Positions 1 through 9,292 of a DNA stretch of 64,000 nucleotides are shown here, piece after piece. Under the pieces are notes generated by a model, which searched no databases, had not been told where the DNA came from, and saw only the letters and a list, made by a program, of their open reading frames with translations. The position numbers and the translations under genes are program-made. The stretch's first letter is position 1, and each line of letters starts with the position of its first letter. Source of the stretch: Acidimicrobiales bacterium (GTDB lineage Bacteria; Actinomycetota; Acidimicrobiia; Acidimicrobiales; Aldehydirespiratoraceae); the NCBI GenBank assembly GCA_029246685.1, contig JAQWMR010000016.1, positions 124,001 through 188,000 of the forward strand, read 5' to 3'.

Positions 1-230
1 TCAGCCTCCACCGGCGCAACGGCGTCGGGCTCGACGACCGCAGCCTCGATCGGGGCGACGTTGCGAGCGGCGGCCGGGGCGTCAAGTTGCGGCTCGGCGG
101 GAAGCTCGGGTGCCTCGACGGCGTCGGCGGAGGCCGCGTCGAGCGTGGACTCGGCGTGGCCGGCCGGCAGGGCCCATGCCCCGACGGCAGCGGTCGAGAC
201 GAGACAGAGAAAGACGAGAATGCGTCGCAT
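1..230 (-). CDS. Secreted protein, N-terminal part (cut by left edge)
   Basis: The minus-strand frame is open from an ATG at 228-230 to the window edge, so only the first 76 residues are visible. It starts with a basic tip (MRR) and a hydrophobic stretch to about residue 20 (ILVFLCLVSTAAVGAWALPA), a clear Sec signal peptide, followed by an Ala/Pro/Glu/Val-rich low-complexity segment typical of an extracytoplasmic linker. An AGGAG lies 12 bases upstream of the ATG, which is somewhat far. No domain is visible, so function is unknown; a cell-wall or exported protein is all that can be said. Confidence 0.6.
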   Translation of the reverse strand, partial: MRRILVFLCLVSTAAVGAWALPAGHAESTLDAASADAVEAPELPAEPQLDAPAAARNVAPIEAAVVEPDAVAPVEA

Positions 231-378
231 GAACGAGGTGGACTCCTGATGTGTGGTTGGAAACCGATGAACGCCCACCCCGGACTTCCGGGCACCGGGC
301 CGGCATCTCAGAGAGCCGACACCACATCGACGCACGACGAGGTCCGATCTATGACATCCCTCCGAGAAATTCGCTGCC

Positions 379-384
379 TAGGGT
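379..384 (+). promoter_or_regulatory. Leaderless -10 element TAGGGT
   Basis: TAGGGT ends 6 bases before the GTG start at 391, placing the expected transcription start on the start codon. No -35 hexamer is obvious. Confidence 0.45.
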
Positions 385-390
385 GACGGC

Positions 391-1137
391 GTGCGGAAGC
401 GGCTCTTGATCCTCCTTGTCCTCGTGCTGGCCCTCATCGCGGTGGCATGCGGCGACGACGGCAGCGGTGAAAACGCGGATGTCGACGGCTCGACGACCAC
501 CACGATCAGCGGCGACGACGGCGACCCTGACGACGCGACCACGACGTCCACCACCTCGTCGACAACCACGCCCGACGAGCCGACGACCACGACGACCACC
601 GAGGCGCCGTCCGGGCCGACCGGAATCCTCGTTCGAGAAGAAATGACGACCGCCGACGGACTCCGCGTCGACTGGCAGCTCAACGCTGGCACCGACAGCC
701 TATGCTTCAGCGCCCGCCCGTTCCACGACGATCCCGACATCGGCACCACGCTCGGAAACGGGCCGGAGAGATGCATCACTCCCGGCGTGGACGACATGGG
801 TGGTGAGGCGCTGAGCATCGATGTCGGCACCGTCGACGGCTCGAAGACCGTCGGCTACGTCTGGGGCCGCGTCGCGCCGGAGATCCTCGTCCTCACGATC
901 CACCACGCCGATGGCAGCGCGACCGAGGTCCCGCTGCTCGACGGACCGACCGACGTGCAGGTCTTCGCGTACGTCGTCGAGATCGCCACGATCCCAGCGG
1001 TCGTCGAGATCGAGGCGATCTCGGGTGAGCGGACCGCGGGCACGATCCCCATCCGCGGATTCCTCCGGTTCGGCCCCACCTATCCCACCGTGGACCCACC
1101 GCCCACTGCGCCACCTCCCGACTATCCGGAGAGCTGA
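391..1137 (+). CDS. Lipoprotein of unknown function
   Basis: The 248-residue product begins with a basic N-terminus and a hydrophobic core ending in the lipobox AVAC (Cys20), so it should be a lipid-anchored exported protein. A Ser/Thr/Asp-rich linker at about residues 22-75, with long TTTT runs, resembles a wall-spanning tether. The remaining 170 residues look globular and contain two Cys (in SLCFSA and ERCITPG) that could form a disulfide; the tail is Pro-rich. I do not recognise the domain. A TAGGGT hexamer 6 bases upstream supports the GTG start and a leaderless mRNA. The next gene follows after 2 bases. Confidence 0.7.
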   Translation: MRKRLLILLVLVLALIAVACGDDGSGENADVDGSTTTTISGDDGDPDDATTTSTTSSTTTPDEPTTTTTTEAPSGPTGILVREEMTTADGLRVDWQLNAGTDSLCFSARPFHDDPDIGTTLGNGPERCITPGVDDMGGEALSIDVGTVDGSKTVGYVWGRVAPEILVLTIHHADGSATEVPLLDGPTDVQVFAYVVEIATIPAVVEIEAISGERTAGTIPIRGFLRFGPTYPTVDPPPTAPPPDYPES

Positions 1138-1139
1138 CC

Positions 1140-1466
1140 GTGGCCTCCCTCGAGATCGACGGTGACGACCTCATCATCCGCCTCGGCCCATGGGAACGAC
1201 TCGGCGCACTTCAGCGGGGCGATGTGCGCGTCGCCCGCAGCACGATCACCGAGACTCGTGACGTCGAGAGCGCCTGCGGCGAGGTGCGAGGCCTTCGGAC
1301 CCCCGGCACAGGCGTCCTGCGACGCCCGCTTCTCGGCACCTGGCGCCACAAGGGCTCCAAATCGTTCGTTGCCGTGCGCGGCCGAGGTCCCGGCTGCGTG
1401 GTCGAGCTGCGCAACGGCCGTTTCGGTCGCTGGATCGTCAGCGAGCCGCTGCCCGCCGGTCTCTGA
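1140..1466 (+). CDS. Small basic protein of unknown function
   Basis: The 108-residue protein starts with GTG 2 bases after the lipoprotein stop and is presumably co-transcribed. It has no signal peptide or membrane segment. Alternating short strands (LEIDGDDLIIRLG, KSFVAVRGRGPGCVVELRNGRFGRWIVSEP) suggest an all-beta PH-like fold of the kind found in small actinobacterial proteins; this is inference from pattern only. It converges on the 1470-2615 gene with a 3-base gap. Confidence 0.5.
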   Translation: MASLEIDGDDLIIRLGPWERLGALQRGDVRVARSTITETRDVESACGEVRGLRTPGTGVLRRPLLGTWRHKGSKSFVAVRGRGPGCVVELRNGRFGRWIVSEPLPAGL

Positions 1467-1469
1467 CCG

Positions 1470-2615
1470 TCAGTCGTAGTTCGGGGCGTCGAACGCGCCC
1501 TCGAGGTTGTACGGCTTGTAGGGGCCGAGCATGACCTGCTCCAGCACGCCGATGCCCACCCGGTCGCCGTACGTCGCCCGCACGAGATGCTGCACGTGCT
1601 GGTTCTCGTACGCCGTCTCGTCCACATCCGCGAGCGCCCACGACTCGCTCTCCATGGCGAGCTCGCCGTGCCACTGGCCGTGCACCCACTTGGGATGCAT
1701 GTAGCCGATGCCCTTCATGCGGTACGTGAAGATCGGTTCGAGATGGACTTCGTGGCGTTCGCCCGTGTCGATCGAGGTCATCGCAATGTTGGCTTCCTTG
1801 ATCATGCGACTACCGGACTTGAACTTCAGCTCGTGCTCGAGGGCCCGCATGTGCTCGGCGGCCTCGTCCTCGACGCCGGGAATGCCGTCGATCGAGTCGT
1901 AGACGGGAAGCTTGGCGCCGACGTTGAACAGCGGCCGGCCCTTCCAGTCCTCGAACAGTTGGTAGTGCAGACAGATGTCGTCGAAGTTGAGCGGCGCCCA
2001 GAGGAAGAAGAGCCCGCCACCCGCACGGGGCGGCTGAGGCGCGCCACGTGTGTCGCCGCCAATGAGCGGCCGGATGCCCCAGGAGCGGTCCTTCGTGCCC
2101 CACATCTCGTCGCGCTTGAGGTCGAGTCGCTGGCCGCCGAACTCGATCCAGCCGGACCAGTGGCCGAGCTGGGCGAAGCGCGTCGTGTCCATCGTCTTGC
2201 GCACGCCGCCTCCACCGAAGTGGTGGCGAGGCTCCTCGACGTTGCCGGTGCGTCCCTCCCACAGAAGGTCGCACGCGAAGTCGGTCTCGTTCGGCTCGAG
2301 CGTCACGCGGAGCGACTTCATCGGCTCCTCGATGTCGACGTTGAACGGGCCGACCCGCAGCTCACTCGGCTCCGGCGTGGCCCGCGCGGACGCGTGGAAG
2401 GCGTATTGCCGGCCCTCGTGGACGATCGAGATCCCACAATCCTGGATCCCGAGGTGGGGGTAGAGGGCCGTACCGATCCCGAGGTACATGTCGCCGGCGG
2501 TGGAGTAGCCGTTGAACCAGTAGCGCTCGTAGACGTCCTTGTCGCTGCTCGCCGGATGGGCGATCGGATCGGGCGTCTGGTGGATAGGGAAGTCGTCGAA
2601 CTTGGTCAGCACCAT
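1470..2615 (-). CDS. CrtC/AttH lipocalin-like protein (DUF7064-type)
   Basis: This is a 381-residue soluble protein without signal peptide. The central segment (HWSGWIEFGGQRLDL, WGTKDRSWGIRP) matches the conserved tryptophan/arginine-rich core of CrtC/AttH-like two-domain lipocalin proteins often annotated DUF7064/DUF7065 and found near lipid and steroid catabolism genes. The reaction, if any, is unknown; related CrtC proteins hydrate carotenoids. The start is the first ATG; a GTG follows immediately. It stands alone, 37 bases from the exporter permease gene upstream. Confidence 0.45.
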   Translation of the reverse strand: MVLTKFDDFPIHQTPDPIAHPASSDKDVYERYWFNGYSTAGDMYLGIGTALYPHLGIQDCGISIVHEGRQYAFHASARATPEPSELRVGPFNVDIEEPMKSLRVTLEPNETDFACDLLWEGRTGNVEEPRHHFGGGGVRKTMDTTRFAQLGHWSGWIEFGGQRLDLKRDEMWGTKDRSWGIRPLIGGDTRGAPQPPRAGGGLFFLWAPLNFDDICLHYQLFEDWKGRPLFNVGAKLPVYDSIDGIPGVEDEAAEHMRALEHELKFKSGSRMIKEANIAMTSIDTGERHEVHLEPIFTYRMKGIGYMHPKWVHGQWHGELAMESESWALADVDETAYENQHVQHLVRATYGDRVGIGVLEQVMLGPYKPYNLEGAFDAPNYD

Positions 2616-2652
2616 GCGGGCAGGTTCGCAGTTCGTACCGGGCGACGCCAGC

Positions 2653-3483
2653 TCAGGATGCGGAGCGGCGCCCCCGTCGAGCCGAGCATCCGGTGGATCC
2701 CGGGATCGGGTCCCACCGGAACCGCCAGCGGGCGATCAGCGCTCCGACGACGAGCCACAGCGCCATCACGCCCAGCCGGTCCGGGACGAACGCGGGAGCG
2801 TCCGACCAGGGATTCATCGCCTCGGAGAACGCGACGCCGAAGTACTTGAGGGGCAGAACGTCCGCGGTGACGCGCAGCCATCGGGGAGGGTCCGCTCCGA
2901 GATCGATGAAGATGTTGGAGATGAAGGCCATCGGGAGAATCGTCGCGTTGGCCAGAGCCGAAGCCGACGAGGCGGATCTCGCGACCCCCGCGAGCGCGAC
3001 GCCGAGCGTTGCGAACGTGGCCGACCCGACAGCGAACGTGACGATCATCGCCGGCACCTTCGCCAACTCGATGTTGACGTCGTAGGCGATCACCCCGAGC
3101 GTGACCATGATCGCGGCCGACACCAGGGCGATCCACACCGATGACAGGATCGCACCGGCCATGTAGATCCACGGCGGCAGCGGCGTGCCCCGCACACGAC
3201 GGAGGATTCCGTCCTCGCGTCGCGTCGACAGGTTGATCGCGATGTTCGTGTAGGTCGCCGAGCCGACCGCGAAGACCGCGAGCGCCGGCGTGTAGAACTG
3301 GGCTGCGCTGACGCTCGCACCGGCGGGACCGTCGAAGTCGAGATCGTTGCCGAACAGCGCGACGAACAGCACGAGCATGAGGATCGGGAGGATCAGCGTG
3401 AAGAACGCGCCGACCGGTACCCGCCAGAAGAAGCGGTTCTGCGCACGGACCTGATGAACAAGGAGACGCACGTTCCGCCTCAC
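2653..3483 (-). CDS. ABC-2 type exporter permease
   Basis: The 276-residue membrane protein has six predicted hydrophobic segments, starting near residue 25 (AFFTLILPILMLVLFVALF). The cytoplasmic loop with RREDGILRRVRGTPLP is the characteristic ABC-2 permease signature before the second segment, as in DrrB and NodJ. Its GTG start overlaps the ATPase stop by 4 bases (GTGA), so the two are translationally coupled and should form one transporter in the plasma membrane. Substrate cannot be told; relatives export drugs, lipids or polysaccharides. The C-terminus is basic and ends with several Arg/Ser residues. Confidence 0.8.
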   Translation of the reverse strand: MRRNVRLLVHQVRAQNRFFWRVPVGAFFTLILPILMLVLFVALFGNDLDFDGPAGASVSAAQFYTPALAVFAVGSATYTNIAINLSTRREDGILRRVRGTPLPPWIYMAGAILSSVWIALVSAAIMVTLGVIAYDVNIELAKVPAMIVTFAVGSATFATLGVALAGVARSASSASALANATILPMAFISNIFIDLGADPPRWLRVTADVLPLKYFGVAFSEAMNPWSDAPAFVPDRLGVMALWLVVGALIARWRFRWDPIPGSTGCSARRGRRSAS

Positions 3484-4391
3484 GCGTCCTCCCCGACCAG
3501 ATCGAGGTAGACGTCCTCGAGTTCGGTGGACGTGACCTGGAGCCCGGCGAGCTCGATGCCCCGTGACGTCGCCCAGGCCGTTATGTGGGCGAGGTCGGCG
3601 GTGGGAGCGTCGGTCGTGATCTCGATCCGCCGATCGCGCCCGCGGCTCGTTCCCCGCAGCGGATCGAGCAGGGCGTTCAACGGCTCATCCACGGCCGGCA
3701 GCTCGAAACTGATCCGCGTGCCTTCGCCGAGCGATTCACGCAGCGCTGAAGGAGTCCCCTCCGCGACGATCCGACCACCCGCGAGCACTGCCACACGGTC
3801 GGCAAGCGTCTCGGCTTCGTCGAGGTAGTGCGTGGTGAGCACGATGGTGCGACCGAGCGACGTGAGATTGCGGATGAGGTCCCAGCTGCGCCGCCGGGCC
3901 GCGGGATCGAAGCCGGTCGTCGGCTCGTCGAGGAAGATCAGGTCCGGGTCGCCGACGAGCCCCAGCGCTAGGTCGACCCGTCGCTGCTGCCCGCCGGAGA
4001 GCGTGCCGACACGGTCGTCGGCTTTCTCACCGAGCTCGACCAGTTCGATGAGCTCGTTCACGTCGCGGGGACGGCTGTATGCGGTGCGGTAGTACTCCAG
4101 CACCTCGCGGACTGTGAGCTCGCGGTCGATCCCCGCGGACTGGAGCACGATTCCGAGCCGGTCGCGGAAGCCGGAGCCGGCGGAGCCGGGGTCCACGCCG
4201 AGGACGGTGACATCACCGCCCGTCCGTGGGCGATGCCCTTCGAGAATCTCGACCGTCGTCGACTTTCCGGCGCCGTTCGGACCGAGGATCGCGAACACCT
4301 CGCCCTCCTCGACGGAGAACGACAGGCCGTCGACGGCGCGAGTGTCGCCGTAAGTCTTCACGAGGTCGCGGACCTCGATCGCGGCAGTCAC
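3480..4391 (-). CDS. ABC exporter ATP-binding protein (DrrA-like)
   Basis: A 303-residue nucleotide-binding subunit that energises the adjacent permease. Walker A GPNGAGKST is at residues 37-45, a Q-loop Gln lies in IVLQS near 84, the signature LSGGQ is at 131-135, Walker B LIFLDE at 151-156, and the switch His is in LTTHYLDEAE. The 80-residue C-terminal extension is the DrrA-type regulatory domain. The GTG start at 4389-4391 overlaps by 4 bases the stop of a 7-codon upstream ORF (4388-4411), which itself follows a leaderless -10. Confidence 0.88.
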   Translation of the reverse strand: MTAAIEVRDLVKTYGDTRAVDGLSFSVEEGEVFAILGPNGAGKSTTVEILEGHRPRTGGDVTVLGVDPGSAGSGFRDRLGIVLQSAGIDRELTVREVLEYYRTAYSRPRDVNELIELVELGEKADDRVGTLSGGQQRRVDLALGLVGDPDLIFLDEPTTGFDPAARRRSWDLIRNLTSLGRTIVLTTHYLDEAETLADRVAVLAGGRIVAEGTPSALRESLGEGTRISFELPAVDEPLNALLDPLRGTSRGRDRRIEITTDAPTADLAHITAWATSRGIELAGLQVTSTELEDVYLDLVGEDA

Positions 4392-4411
4392 GACGCATCT
4401 CGCGTAGGCAT
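4388..4411 (-). other. Possible 7-codon leader ORF coupled to the ABC ATPase
   Basis: ATG at 4411-4409 opens a mini-ORF (MPTREAS) whose TGA overlaps the ATPase GTG as GTGA. The ATG sits 7 bases after a TAGGGT -10 element, so it would be the first codon of a leaderless transcript, with the ATPase translated by reinitiation. The alternative is a plain 20-base 5' UTR. Confidence 0.4.
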
Positions 4412-4418
4412 CCGGGTC

Positions 4419-4428
4419 ACCCTACTGT
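4419..4428. promoter_or_regulatory. Symmetric divergent -10 pair ACCCTACTGT
   Basis: TAGGGT (minus, 4424-4419) and TACTGT (plus, 4423-4428) share one TA step. They lie 7 and 6 bases from the ATGs at 4411 (minus) and 4435 (plus), so one element may drive transcription both ways. Confidence 0.5.
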
Positions 4429-4434
4429 TGAGGG

Positions 4435-4827
4435 ATGCGCCCGCTGCTGGGGAGGTCGATCATCGCCGAGTTCGGCACGAAGTTCGACGCGGACCTGGCG
4501 AAGGCCCGACTTGCCGAGTCCGGCTTGGAGTCGGTCGTGATGGGCGATCCCGCTCACAGCATCGCGCCCCATCATGTGACCGAGCGAGTGTTCCAGCTCG
4601 TCATGGTGGACGAAGTGGCGGATCACGCCCGGAGCATCCTCACCGACGATCTACCCGCCGACACCGAGGCCGACGCGCTCGACGAGGCGTTCCACCAGCG
4701 CCGCTTCGCCGACCGTCCGCTGTGGATCCGGCGGACGACGGTCCTTCTGATCATCACCTTTGTGGGCCCGATCGCGATCGCCGCGTTCTTCCACCTCCTC
4801 TGGCTATCACGGGGCCTCTTCCCGTAG
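4435..4827 (+). CDS. DUF2007-like protein with C-terminal membrane anchor
   Basis: The 130-residue protein has an N-terminal ferredoxin-like segment (EFGTKFDADLAKARLAESGLESVVMGD, later VFQLVMVDEVADHARSIL) matching the pattern of DUF2007 'putative signal-transducing' proteins, followed by one hydrophobic segment near residues 103-124 (VLLIITFVGPIAIAAFFHLLWL). It is probably a small membrane-attached protein facing the cytoplasm; function is unknown. The ATG lies 6 bases after TACTGT, consistent with a leaderless mRNA. It diverges from the exporter operon and precedes an SDR by 11 bases. Confidence 0.6.
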   Translation: MRPLLGRSIIAEFGTKFDADLAKARLAESGLESVVMGDPAHSIAPHHVTERVFQLVMVDEVADHARSILTDDLPADTEADALDEAFHQRRFADRPLWIRRTTVLLIITFVGPIAIAAFFHLLWLSRGLFP

Positions 4828-4830
4828 CGT
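4825..4830 (+). promoter_or_regulatory. Leaderless -10 element TAGCGT
   Basis: TAGCGT overlaps the previous stop codon and ends 8 bases before the SDR ATG at 4839, so the SDR may have its own promoter. Confidence 0.4.
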
Positions 4831-4838
4831 CGGCCGCC

Positions 4839-5618
4839 ATGAGTGACCTGACGCACCGAGTCGCTGTCGTCACGGGCGCGGCCCGCGGCGTCGGCGCCGA
4901 GACTTCCCGCCGCCTCGCTGCCGCCGGAGCCACCGTAGTGCTGACCGACGTGCTCGACGACCTGGGCGCGGCGACGGCGGCCGATATCGACGGCGCGTCG
5001 TACCGCTCGCTCGATGTCACGGATGAGGACGCGTGGGCGTCCGTCGTCGGCGAGATCGTCGACGAACATGGGCGTCTCGACGTACTCGTCAACAACGCCG
5101 CTGTCCTCCATCTCGGGACCATCGAGAACACGCCGCCGGACGCCTACCGGCGCGTGCTCGAGGTCAACACCGTCGGGCCGTTCCTCGGAATCCAAGCTGT
5201 GATCCCGCCGATGAAAGCCGCCGAACGAGGCTCGATCGTCAACATCAGTTCGATCGACGGGATGATCGGCATGAACGGCATCCCCGCCTATGCCGCCTCG
5301 AAATTCGGCGTGCGGGGCCTCACCAAGTCGGCCGCGCTGGAGCTTGGACGCAGCGGGATCCGCGTCAACGCGGTGTGCACCGCGGGCGGCAACCCGGCGA
5401 TGTACGGCAACTGGATGGATCAGCTCATGGAGGACATGGACGACATGATGGCGTACCAGAACGACCGGGCGATTCCGGGCGGCGTCGAGTACGGCCCTAT
5501 CGCCGACGCCGTCGTGTACCTCGCCGGCGACACGTCGTCGGCGATCACCGGCGCCGACATCCCGGTGGACAACGGCGCGCTCGCGGGCAAGTGGCTCGCC
5601 CCGTTCAACAACCTCTAG
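4839..5618 (+). CDS. SDR oxidoreductase (hydroxysteroid dehydrogenase-like)
   Basis: A 259-residue classical short-chain dehydrogenase. The NAD(P) motif TGAARGVG is at residues 12-19, an acidic residue at the end of the second strand (LTDVLD) suggests NAD preference, NNA lies at 85-87, and the catalytic Ser (SSID, 137-138), Tyr151 and Lys155 (YAASK) are present. The overall pattern resembles 3-alpha/20-beta-hydroxysteroid dehydrogenases, but the substrate cannot be fixed. The frame is open well upstream; I start at 4839 because of length, the Rossmann start and a TAGCGT 8 bases upstream. It converges on ilvC. Confidence 0.82.
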   Translation: MSDLTHRVAVVTGAARGVGAETSRRLAAAGATVVLTDVLDDLGAATAADIDGASYRSLDVTDEDAWASVVGEIVDEHGRLDVLVNNAAVLHLGTIENTPPDAYRRVLEVNTVGPFLGIQAVIPPMKAAERGSIVNISSIDGMIGMNGIPAYAASKFGVRGLTKSAALELGRSGIRVNAVCTAGGNPAMYGNWMDQLMEDMDDMMAYQNDRAIPGGVEYGPIADAVVYLAGDTSSAITGADIPVDNGALAGKWLAPFNNL

Positions 5619-5632
5619 TTCTCCAAAACCGA

Positions 5633-5660
5633 AACGGGCCGGCCCGAAGGCTGACCCGTT
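5633..5660. terminator. Terminator hairpin between SDR and ilvC
   Basis: A 12-base stem with one mismatch and a CGAA loop (AACGGGCCGGCC / GGCTGACCCGTT). Read on the minus strand it is followed by TTTCGGTTTT, so it mainly ends the ilvBNC transcript; it may also act on the SDR. Confidence 0.65.
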
Positions 5661-5683
5661 CGAAGATCCGATGAGGACCCGAG

Positions 5684-7254
<1,571 letters not shown>

Positions 7255-7255
7255 C

Positions 7256-9046
7256 TCAGCTCTCGCCTTCGAGGAGGTGAGCTTGCGTGGGATCGACAAC
7301 GACGTCGCTGTTGGACTTACCGGCCGGGACCATCGGGAAGACGTTCTCGCCGGCATCGGTGACGAACTCGACGACAACCGGCCGGTCGTTGATCTCGTTG
7401 GCCTTCTCGATCGCGGGAGCGACTTCCTCGGGGGCCTCGACGCGAATCGCGGCACAACCCATCGACTCGGCCCACTTCACGTAGTCCGGCACCCGCTCCT
7501 GGAGGTACACCTCGCTGTAGCGCTCCTCGTAGAACATCTCCTGCCACTGCCGGACCATGCCGAGGTACGAGTTGTTGAGCAGGGCGACCTTGATCGGGAT
7601 GTTCTCGACCGATGCGGTCACGAGCTCCTGCGCTGTCATCTGGAAGCAGCCATCGCCGTCCACGGCCCAGACCCGGCTGTCGGGTCGGCCGGCCTTCGCG
7701 CCGATCGCCGCAGGGATGGAGAAGCCCATCGTGCCGAGACCGCCGGAGTTGATCCAGGTGTAGGGGTGGTCGAACTGCCACCACTGGCTGGCGTACATCT
7801 GATGCTGACCGACGCCGGAGGCGACGATCGTGTCGGCGGGGTTGCCGTCGCGCAGCTCCTCGATGACGTACTGCGGCTTGAGCTTGTCGCCCGGCGCCGA
7901 CTGCTCGTAGGTGAGCGGGAAGTTCTCCTGCCAGCCGGACACCGTCGAGCGCCATGCGCTGCGGTCGACCTGGGCATCAGCGCCGCCCAACTCGCGCATC
8001 GCGTGGTTGATGCCTTCGATGACGAGGCGGCAATCGCCTTGAATACCCACGTTGAACTGGCGAACCTTGCCGAGCTCCGCCGGGTCGATGTCGACGTGGA
8101 TGATCTTTGCGGTCGGGGCGAAGCCGTCGAGCTTGCCGGTGACGCGATCGTCGAAGCGGGCACCGAGCGAGATCAGCAGGTCGCTCTCCTGCATGGCGGT
8201 GACGGCGGTGTAGTTGCCGTGCATGCCCGGCATGCCGAGGCAGAGTTCGTGGCTGTCGGGGAAGGCACCGCGGGCCATCAGCGTGGTGACGACGGGAATC
8301 TGCACCATCTCGGCGAGCTCGCGCAGCGCCTCGGCGGCTCGTGCTTTGAGGATGCCGCCGCCGACGTAGAGGACGGGGCGCTCGGCGTCGCGGATCAGCT
8401 CGGCTGCTTGGCGGATCAGTTCCCGGTCGCCTTCCATCTGGGGCGAGTAGCCGGGCAACTCCATGTCGGCGTCGGTGGCCGCGTACCAGTTCATGTCCGA
8501 ACGAGGATTCGTGGGGTCGACGATGTCCTTCGGGATATCGACGAGCACGGGCCCGGGGCGGCCCGTCGTAGCGATGTGGAACGCCTCGTGGATGACCCGA
8601 GGGATGTCCTGCGCCTCGGTGACGAGGAAGTTGTGCTTGGTGACCGCCATCGTGATGCCGGTGGTGTCGCACTCCTGGAAGGCGTCGGTGCCGATCGCTG
8701 GAACAGGGACCTGGCCGGTGATGCAGACCATCGGGACCGAATCGAGCATCGCGTCGGCCAGCGGGGTCACGATGTTCGTGGCGCCGGGTCCAGAAGTGAC
8801 CATCGCGACGCCGGGCTCGCCGGTGGCGTGGGCGTAGCCCTCAGCCATGTGGCCGGCGCCCTGCTCGTGGCGCACGAGGATGTGGCGGATCGAGCTGTCG
8901 ATGATGGGGTCATAGACCGGCAGGATCGCGCCGCCCGGGTACCCGAAAATCGACTCGACGCCCTCGTGCTCGAGGCTCTTGACGAGGGCCTCACCGCCCG
9001 ACATCTGCTGGTTGTCGCGTTGCTCACTCATTGCGTGGTTGCTCAC
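7256..9046 (-). CDS. ilvB: Acetolactate synthase large subunit
   Basis: The 596-residue ThDP/FAD enzyme condenses pyruvate with pyruvate or 2-ketobutyrate. The catalytic Glu is at about residue 61 (RHEQGAGHMAEGYA), the FAD-domain region is intact (GARFDDRVTGK), and the ThDP/Mg motif GDG...NN lies near 461-490 (DGDGCFQMTAQEL...LLNNSYLG). The start is ambiguous: GTG 9046, ATG 9031 or ATG 9004 are all possible and none has a strong Shine-Dalgarno. It is first in the operon, about 40 bases after an intrinsic terminator preceded by a branched-chain leader peptide, implying attenuation control. Confidence 0.96.
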   Translation of the reverse strand: MSNHAMSEQRDNQQMSGGEALVKSLEHEGVESIFGYPGGAILPVYDPIIDSSIRHILVRHEQGAGHMAEGYAHATGEPGVAMVTSGPGATNIVTPLADAMLDSVPMVCITGQVPVPAIGTDAFQECDTTGITMAVTKHNFLVTEAQDIPRVIHEAFHIATTGRPGPVLVDIPKDIVDPTNPRSDMNWYAATDADMELPGYSPQMEGDRELIRQAAELIRDAERPVLYVGGGILKARAAEALRELAEMVQIPVVTTLMARGAFPDSHELCLGMPGMHGNYTAVTAMQESDLLISLGARFDDRVTGKLDGFAPTAKIIHVDIDPAELGKVRQFNVGIQGDCRLVIEGINHAMRELGGADAQVDRSAWRSTVSGWQENFPLTYEQSAPGDKLKPQYVIEELRDGNPADTIVASGVGQHQMYASQWWQFDHPYTWINSGGLGTMGFSIPAAIGAKAGRPDSRVWAVDGDGCFQMTAQELVTASVENIPIKVALLNNSYLGMVRQWQEMFYEERYSEVYLQERVPDYVKWAESMGCAAIRVEAPEEVAPAIEKANEINDRPVVVEFVTDAGENVFPMVPAGKSNSDVVVDPTQAHLLEGES

Positions 9047-9088
9047 TGCTGCTCTGCCCGCAGAAACGGGACACGGAAGTATGGTCGG

Positions 9089-9121
9089 AAAAAATGAAAC
9101 GACCTCCCTTCTGGGAGGTCG
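9089..9121 (-). terminator. Intrinsic terminator (attenuator) in the ilvB leader
   Basis: On the minus strand a perfect 9-bp stem CGACCTCCC/GGGAGGTCG with loop AGAA is followed by TTTCATTTTTT. It lies between the leader peptide stop and ilvB, so by position it is an attenuator that cuts transcription when branched-chain aminoacyl-tRNAs are plentiful. Confidence 0.85.
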
Positions 9122-9123
9122 AG

Positions 9124-9162
9124 GCGCACGTTTCCGGGGAAATTCTGGTCGCGAACGTGCGC
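9124..9162 (-). promoter_or_regulatory. Leader hairpin of the ilvB attenuator
   Basis: A perfect 9-bp inverted repeat (GCGCACGTT/AACGTGCGC) with a 21-base loop starts at the last base of the leader-peptide stop codon. A ribosome finishing or stalling in the leader would cover or expose the first arm, so this is the likely pause/antiterminator element. Confidence 0.65.
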
Positions 9163-9224
9163 TAGCTGAGGCCTACTACGAGGACGAGGGCGAGCGACGT
9201 GTTCACGGGCACGAGTATGACCAC
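9162..9224 (-). CDS. ilvB operon leader peptide (branched-chain attenuation)
   Basis: A 20-residue peptide (GTG start, TAG stop) reads M-V-I-L-V-P-V-N-T-S-L-A-L-V-L-V-V-G-L-S: 12 of the 19 residues after the start are Val, Leu or Ile, with the densest run (LALVLVV) just before the stop. It precedes a hairpin and an intrinsic terminator, then ilvB. This is the arrangement of ribosome-mediated attenuators of ilv operons. An in-frame TTG at 9242 would add MPSQRR; the GTG start has only a weak AG-rich sequence upstream, so the exact start is uncertain. Confidence 0.8.
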   Translation of the reverse strand: MVILVPVNTSLALVLVVGLS

Positions 9225-9279
9225 TCTTCGCTGTGATGGCAACGCGGTTGACAATCCTGTCGAAAACAGCGACGAGAAA

Positions 9280-9285
9280 TAGGCT
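9280..9285 (+). promoter_or_regulatory. Leaderless -10 element TAGGCT
   Basis: TAGGCT ends 7 bases before GTG 9293. It decides for this start over upstream in-frame ATGs at 9233/9236. Confidence 0.4.
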
Positions 9286-9292
9286 GGCGGCC

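Noticed and set aside
9248-9253. TTGACA on the plus strand as -35 for the nucleotidyltransferase gene.
   Set aside because: It lies 26 bases from the TAGGCT -10, too far for a normal promoter.
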